From Pseudomonadales bacterium (GTDB taxonomy: Bacteria; Pseudomonadota; Gammaproteobacteria; Pseudomonadales; Azotimanducaceae), in contig JAWKZN010000001.1 of NCBI GenBank assembly GCA_041395945.1, positions 620,001-684,000 on the forward strand: DNA of 64,000 bases, given 5' to 3'. Position numbers and translations under genes: made by a program. Of the stretch, positions 60,518-64,000 are shown piece after piece; positions within the stretch are counted from its first letter, which is position 1, and each line of letters starts with the position of its first letter. Below the pieces are notes generated by a model. The model ran no database searches. It was not told the DNA's origin and saw only the letters and a list, made by a program, of their open reading frames with translations.

Positions 60518-60940
60518 TCAGGAAGTTCCGGAGCGACCGCCCCTTGGAAAGGGGATCACGTTTGGTGCACCGGTGGCGATGGGGCAGGGTGCTGAGTCCA
60601 TATCGGTGCGCTTTCTTCCGGCGCCAGGCCAGCCATTCCCTGTCGGTTTTCCCCCCGCCAGCGCCGGTTCCTCATGCGCGGTCACCAGGGACGCGTGCAG
60701 GTCCGCCAGAGAGCGGGCCATCATTTCGGAAATGCGGATGGTTGCGGCCAGGGGTGTGGCGGCTCTGCGGCGGGCGATGTCGACCTTGAACTGGATGCCC
60801 TCCAGTCGTCGTCGGCTGCGCGCGCTGCTGGCGCCGTCGATAACGGCGCTCGTGAGAGAGCGACGCAACGTCTCGAGTCCTTCCGGATCGTTGCGAGCCA
60901 TATCCACCAGCACTTCGAAAGCTGGTAGTCGGGTTGTCAT
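60518..60940 (-). CDS. DUF3135 domain protein
   Basis: 140 residues. The first 85 fit the DUF3135 pattern: LPAFEVLVDMARNDPEGLE, LRRSLTSAVIDGA, RRRLEGIQFKVDIARRRA and a helix around ISEMMARSLADLHASL. The tail (GGKPTGNGWPGAG onward) is glycine/proline-rich and probably disordered. Function is unknown. The ATG is at 60940, divergent from the carbonic-anhydrase-like gene. Confidence 0.75.
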   Translation of the reverse strand: MTTRLPAFEVLVDMARNDPEGLETLRRSLTSAVIDGASSARSRRRLEGIQFKVDIARRRAATPLAATIRISEMMARSLADLHASLVTAHEEPALAGGKPTGNGWPGAGRKRTDMDSAPCPIATGAPNVIPFPRGGRSGTS

Positions 60941-61083
60941 GATGACCCTACTCGCTGTCGGTGATTTGAGGCTTTCGGTACTATGCCGGAGCGGTTTGAT
61001 TCCGGGAACGCTTTCATGTAACGAGATTGTCTTGCGATCTCCTGGAACATCTATTTATTTCAGTCAGTTAGAGAAGATAGCTA

Positions 61084-61653
61084 ATGTTGTTGCAACTGGA
61101 TAAACGGCGGGTAAGGGCAGCCTCGGAGCATCATTGGGTGGCAGACAGCGCCATGGTCATCGGTTCTGTCCTGCTGAAGGACGGTGCCAGCGTCTGGTTC
61201 AATGCAGTGCTGCGCGGGGATACCGAACTCATCACAGTAGGGGAGAACTCCAACGTTCAGGACGGCTGTGTGCTGCACACGGATCCGGGGTGTCCCCTGG
61301 TCATCGGCAGCAATGTCACCGTCGGTCACAAGGTCATGCTGCATGGCTGCGAGATCGGCGATAACAGCCTGATCGGCATCAATGCGGTGGTACTGAACAG
61401 GGCGAAGATCGGCCGCAACTGTCTCATCGGCGCCAATGCCCTGATCACCGAAGGCAAGGAGATCCCGGACAACTCCATGGTGATGGGTGCACCCGGCAAA
61501 GTGGTGCGGCAACTCACCGAAGCCGAAGTCGCGGGTCTGACCCTGAGTGCAAAGCACTACGCGGAGAAGGCGGAACGGTTTCGCAATGGCCTTTCCCTCC
61601 AGGCGGAAGTGGATCCGGAAGACGCTGCGGGTGCGGAGACTGACAGGCCATGA
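61084..61653 (+). CDS. Gamma-carbonic-anhydrase-like hexapeptide protein (YrdA/PaaY family)
   Basis: A 189-residue left-handed beta-helix protein. Hexapeptide turns run through most of it (VLLKDGASVWFNAVLRGD, SNVQDGCVLHTD, VTVGHKVMLHGCEIGD), and the metal-site histidines are in LHTD and VGHKVMLHG. Family members may hydrate CO2 or hydrolyse thioesters, but many have no proven activity. The ATG is at 61084. It overlaps purT by ATGA. Confidence 0.92.
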   Translation: MLLQLDKRRVRAASEHHWVADSAMVIGSVLLKDGASVWFNAVLRGDTELITVGENSNVQDGCVLHTDPGCPLVIGSNVTVGHKVMLHGCEIGDNSLIGINAVVLNRAKIGRNCLIGANALITEGKEIPDNSMVMGAPGKVVRQLTEAEVAGLTLSAKHYAEKAERFRNGLSLQAEVDPEDAAGAETDRP

Positions 61654-62840
61654 GTGTGTCGCTCGGCACACCGCTGGCCGGCAACGCCACAAAGGTCATG
61701 CTGCTGGGCGCCGGTGAACTCGGCAAGGAAGTGGTGATCGAACTGCAGCGCTTCGGCGTGGAAGTCATTGCCGTGGATCGTTATGCGAATGCCCCGGCCA
61801 TGCAGGTGGCCCATCGCGCCCATGTGATCAACATGCTCGATGGTGCGGTACTGCGCCGACTCATCGAGAGCGAACGTCCGGACATGGTGGTGCCCGAGAT
61901 CGAAGCAATTGCGACAGGGACCCTGCTCGAACTGGAAGCAGAGGGCCAGCGGGTCATCCCCACCGCGCGTGCCGCGCGCCTTACCATGGATCGCGAGGGC
62001 ATCCGCACCCTGGCGGCACAGACCCTCGAGGTGAAAACCTCGCCCTACCGCTTCGCGGCGAGCAAAAGCGAGTATCTGAGTGCGGTGGAAGCCATAGGGC
62101 TGCCCTGCGTGGTGAAACCTGTGATGAGCTCGTCGGGCAAGGGGCAGTCCCTGGTCCGTGAGGCTGGCGATGTCGCAAGAGCCTGGGATCACGCCCAGTC
62201 GGCCGGGCGGGCCGGGGCCGGGAAAGTCATCGTTGAAGGCTTCGTGGACTTCGACTACGAAATCACCCTGCTGACCGTCCGGCATGCCGGTGGTACCGCT
62301 TTCTGTGCGCCCATCGGTCATCGCCAGGAGGCGGGCGACTACCGGGAGTCCTGGCAGCCCCAGCCGATGTCCGCGACCGCGCTGGCGGCAGCCGAAGACA
62401 TTGCGGCGCGGGTTACGGGGGAACTGGGCGGACAGGGTCTGTTCGGTGTGGAGTTCTTTGTGAAAGGGGATGAGGTGTATTTCAGCGAAGTCAGTCCCCG
62501 CCCGCACGATACCGGACTGGTGACCCTGATCAGTCAGGATCTCTCGGAATTCGCCCTGCACGCCCGTGCGATTCTCGGCCTGCCGATTCCCGCCATCAGG
62601 CAGTTTGGCGCTGCGGCGTCTGCGGTGATCCTGGTGGCAGGCAATTCTGCCGCGCCCCGCTTTGCAGGTGTCGATCGGGCACTTGCCGAGCCGGATACCC
62701 AGATCAGACTGTTCGGTAAACCTGAAGTACGCGGCGAGCGACGCATGGGTGTCGCCCTCGCGCTTGGTGCGTCAATTGACGCGGCGCGGGCAGCGGCGAT
62801 ACGCGCAGCATCCGCGGTAGAAGTTGCTTTCGACGACTGA
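61650..62840 (+). CDS. purT: Formate-dependent phosphoribosylglycinamide formyltransferase
   Basis: An ATP-grasp enzyme that makes formyl-GAR from formate, bypassing folate-dependent PurN. It has 396 residues (E. coli 392). The start VMLLGAGELGKEVVIELQR, the KPVMSSSGKGQSLV nucleotide loop, GFVDFDYEITLLTVR and the metal-binding EVSPRPHDTGLVTL are diagnostic. With purL and guaBA the window carries several purine genes. Confidence 0.97.
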   Translation: MSVSLGTPLAGNATKVMLLGAGELGKEVVIELQRFGVEVIAVDRYANAPAMQVAHRAHVINMLDGAVLRRLIESERPDMVVPEIEAIATGTLLELEAEGQRVIPTARAARLTMDREGIRTLAAQTLEVKTSPYRFAASKSEYLSAVEAIGLPCVVKPVMSSSGKGQSLVREAGDVARAWDHAQSAGRAGAGKVIVEGFVDFDYEITLLTVRHAGGTAFCAPIGHRQEAGDYRESWQPQPMSATALAAAEDIAARVTGELGGQGLFGVEFFVKGDEVYFSEVSPRPHDTGLVTLISQDLSEFALHARAILGLPIPAIRQFGAAASAVILVAGNSAAPRFAGVDRALAEPDTQIRLFGKPEVRGERRMGVALALGASIDAARAAAIRAASAVEVAFDD

Positions 62841-62905
62841 TCGGCGCTGACTTTCGCTTCTGCTGTGAAAAAACCGCTGTCCGGAGGTTGGGTAAACCCC
62901 GGGGC

Positions 62906-62934
62906 TTGGCAAGAACGGCGGACGTGGCTATAGT
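62906..62934 (+). promoter_or_regulatory. Strong sigma-70 promoter for the leu leader
   Basis: TTGGCA at 62906-62911 and TATAGT at 62929-62934 are exactly 17 bases apart, each five of six against consensus. The expected start is near 62940-62942, which coincides with the GTG that opens the leucine-rich ORF. Confidence 0.7.
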
Positions 62935-62940
62935 TGCCGG

Positions 62941-63033
62941 GTGAATTTATCCAGCACACAAGACTTCGCTAATGCTGCACCAGCGTTTCCGCTGAGCGCA
63001 CTGCTGTCTCTGAGCCTGCTCCTGCCGGGCTGA
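62941..63033 (+). CDS. leuL: Leucine-rich leader peptide (leu attenuator)
   Basis: A 30-codon ORF from GTG 62941 to TGA 63031-63033. Eight codons are leucine, seven of them in the last 13 sense codons (PLSALLSLSLLLPG). This is what a leu operon leader needs for ribosome stalling when charged tRNA-Leu is short. The stop codon lies in the loop of the TGCCGGG/CCCGGCA hairpin. The GTG sits at the predicted transcription start, so initiation would be leaderless; no other start precedes the leucine run in this frame. Confidence 0.65.
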   Translation: MNLSSTQDFANAAPAFPLSALLSLSLLLPG

Positions 63034-63040
63034 CCCGGCA
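63023..63040 (+). promoter_or_regulatory. Hairpin at the leader peptide stop
   Basis: TGCCGGG (63023-63029) and CCCGGCA (63034-63040) form a perfect seven-pair stem with a CTGA loop containing most of the leader stop codon. A ribosome stalled on the leucine codons or paused at the stop would block it. No T-run follows, so it is more likely a pause or switch hairpin than a terminator. Confidence 0.5.
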
Positions 63041-63094
63041 CACACACTCTCTACAGGGCTCCATCTGCCCACCGCAAACAAAACCACCCACCTC

Positions 63095-63133
63095 GGAGTA
63101 GATCCGGAGTGATGCCGTACATGGATCTGCTCC
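63095..63133 (+). promoter_or_regulatory. Second leader hairpin with a competing pairing
   Basis: GGAGTAGATCC (63095-63105) pairs with GGATCTGCTCC (63123-63133), 11 pairs including one G-U. Its loop contains TGCCGT (63113-63118), which can pair instead with ACGGCA (63147-63152). Alternative pairings of this kind are expected in an attenuator, but which one favours expression is not clear. Confidence 0.4.
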
Positions 63134-63195
63134 ATTGGTATCATCCACGGCACCCCGGGCGGCTGGTTGAATCGTCGTCAAAGATTAATCAGAGG

Positions 63196-63210
63196 CCGCG
63201 CATTGCGCGG
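63196..63210 (+). promoter_or_regulatory. Hairpin next to the leuA start
   Basis: CCGCGC (63196-63201) and GCGCGG (63205-63210) form a six-pair stem with an ATT loop. The descending arm overlaps GCGGA (63207-63211), the only Shine-Dalgarno-like sequence well spaced from the ATG at 63219. It could limit leuA translation; it lacks a T-run for termination. Confidence 0.4.
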
Positions 63211-63218
63211 ATTGCACA

Positions 63219-64000
63219 ATGAGTGAGCAAAGTTCCAGTTCAGCCACAGCGGGCCGTACGCAGGCCGCGACCTCCGGTGCACGCGCCGCAGGGCGGATGC
63301 CCTTTCAGAAGTATCGACGCTTCGAGCCCATAGCCCTGCCGGACCGCCAGTGGCCGTCCCGGACCATAGATCGGGCACCCCGGTGGTGCAGTGTTGATCT
63401 GCGGGATGGCAACCAGGCGCTGATCGATCCCATGAATGTGGAAGAAAAGCTGCGCATGTGGGAACTGCTGCTGGCGATCGGCTTTGCGGAGATCGAAGTC
63501 GGATTTCCTGCAGCTTCCCAGCCGGATTTCGATTTCATTCGCCGCATCATCGACGAAGGCCGAATTCCACCCGGTGTGTCGATTCAGATTCTCTGCCAGG
63601 CCAGGGAAGAACTGATCGAGCGCAGTGTGGAAGCACTGCAGGGCGTGCGCTCGGTGATTTTCCATCTCTACAACTCCACTTCGGAACTGCAGCGACGGGT
63701 CGTGTTCGGTATGGAGCGTTCGGGCATCGTCGATCTTGCCGTGCGAGGGACGCGCCTGGTGAAAGCCGGGCTGGCGAATTTCGATGCGGATGTGACCTTC
63801 GAGTACTCACCGGAAAGTTTCACCGGAACGGAACTGGATTTTGCCGTGGAGATCTGTGATGCCGTGGCCGAAACCTGGGGTGCCACCGTCGCGAAACCCA
63901 TGATTGTGAATCTGCCTTCGACGGTGGAAATGTCCACGCCGAACATCTACGCCGACCAGATCGAGTGGTTCATCCGAAACTTCCACAATCGGGACAAGGC
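63219..64000 (+). CDS. leuA: 2-isopropylmalate synthase, 5' part
   Basis: The first 260 codons; the gene continues past the right edge. It condenses acetyl-CoA with 2-oxoisovalerate, the first step of leucine synthesis. After a serine/alanine-rich start come RRFEPIALPDRQWPSR, the metal and substrate motif SVDLRDGNQALIDPM and the EIEVGFPAASQPDFDF block, characteristic of the longer LeuA type found in Pseudomonas and Actinobacteria. ATG 63219 follows the leader region described above. Feedback-domain features lie outside the window. Confidence 0.96.
   Translation, partial: MSEQSSSSATAGRTQAATSGARAAGRMPFQKYRRFEPIALPDRQWPSRTIDRAPRWCSVDLRDGNQALIDPMNVEEKLRMWELLLAIGFAEIEVGFPAASQPDFDFIRRIIDEGRIPPGVSIQILCQAREELIERSVEALQGVRSVIFHLYNSTSELQRRVVFGMERSGIVDLAVRGTRLVKAGLANFDADVTFEYSPESFTGTELDFAVEICDAVAETWGATVAKPMIVNLPSTVEMSTPNIYADQIEWFIRNFHNRDK

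Larger units (their letters stand above)
62841..63218. other. leuA leader region
   Basis: The 378-base gap before leuA contains a strong promoter (62906-62934), a leucine-rich leader ORF (62941-63033) and three hairpins (63023-63040, 63095-63133, 63196-63210). The arrangement is that of a translation-dependent attenuator. The stretch 62841-62905 shows nothing definite. Confidence 0.7.

Noticed and set aside
1..64000. CRISPR arrays, prophage modules, toxin-antitoxin or defence clusters
   Set aside because: No regularly spaced repeats, integrases, phage structural genes or recognisable defence genes were seen.

Overview
The window reads as a GC-rich gammaproteobacterial chromosome. Gene order is the best evidence. 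On the left, holD-rimI-prfC matches the enterobacterial arrangement. From about 19.5 kb, a long series follows the Pseudomonas-type order: valS-holC-pepA, lptF-lptG, tRNA-Leu-queA-tgt-yajC-secD-secF, suhB-trmJ-iscR-iscS, ndk-rlmN-pilF-rodZ-hisS-yfgM-bamB-der, then xseA-guaB-guaA-tadA-purL. A FabY-type ketoacyl synthase and an SCP2-like thiolase also fit a free-living gammaproteobacterium related to Pseudomonas or the marine Cellvibrionales. Genus cannot be settled from sequence alone.

Layout. 1-4.1 kb: 5' end of a DAHP synthase, holD, rimI, prfC, a stand-alone receiver protein and a SirB1-like protein. 4.1-7.8 kb: minus-strand group moaB, thiolase, fabY-like synthase. 8.1-12.9 kb: one 1621-residue carboxylase carrying both carboxyltransferase halves, biotin carboxylase and biotin carrier, preceded by a chain of overlapping GTGA mini-ORFs. 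13.2-19.5 kb: TSUP permease with divergent LysR regulator, GST-like protein, hemH, a lone hisH-hisF pair and a quinone oxidoreductase. 19.5-29 kb: valS/holC/pepA, lptFG, an RDD protein and a thiolase-like protein. 29.1-30.4 kb: an ISL3-type insertion with a frameshifted transposase beside tRNA-Leu(CAA). 30.7-36 kb: queuosine and Sec genes. 36.06-36.76 kb: a gene-free stretch of nested inverted repeats. 36.8-40.2 kb: suhB, trmJ and a reduced isc locus (iscR, iscS only). 40.4-58.2 kb: dense housekeeping genes. 58.2-60.9 kb: five small minus-strand genes that look like an accessory patch. 61-64 kb: gamma-carbonic-anhydrase-like protein, purT, then leuA behind a leucine-rich leader peptide and hairpins that look like an attenuator.

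Most genes are informational or central-metabolic: DNA polymerase III psi and chi subunits, exonuclease VII, ribosome and tRNA modification (rimI, prfC, der, rlmN, trmJ, queA, tgt, tadA), envelope assembly (lptFG, bamB, rodZ, pilF, secDF-yajC) and purine synthesis (guaBA, purL, purT). Tight spacing and ATGA/GTGA overlaps show many translationally coupled operons.

The points most worth attention are the unusual domain order of the giant carboxylase and its mini-ORF leader, the nested palindromes at 36.1-36.65 kb, the isc locus without iscU/iscA/hscBA/fdx whose IscS also lacks the usual C-terminal tail, and the leu leader.
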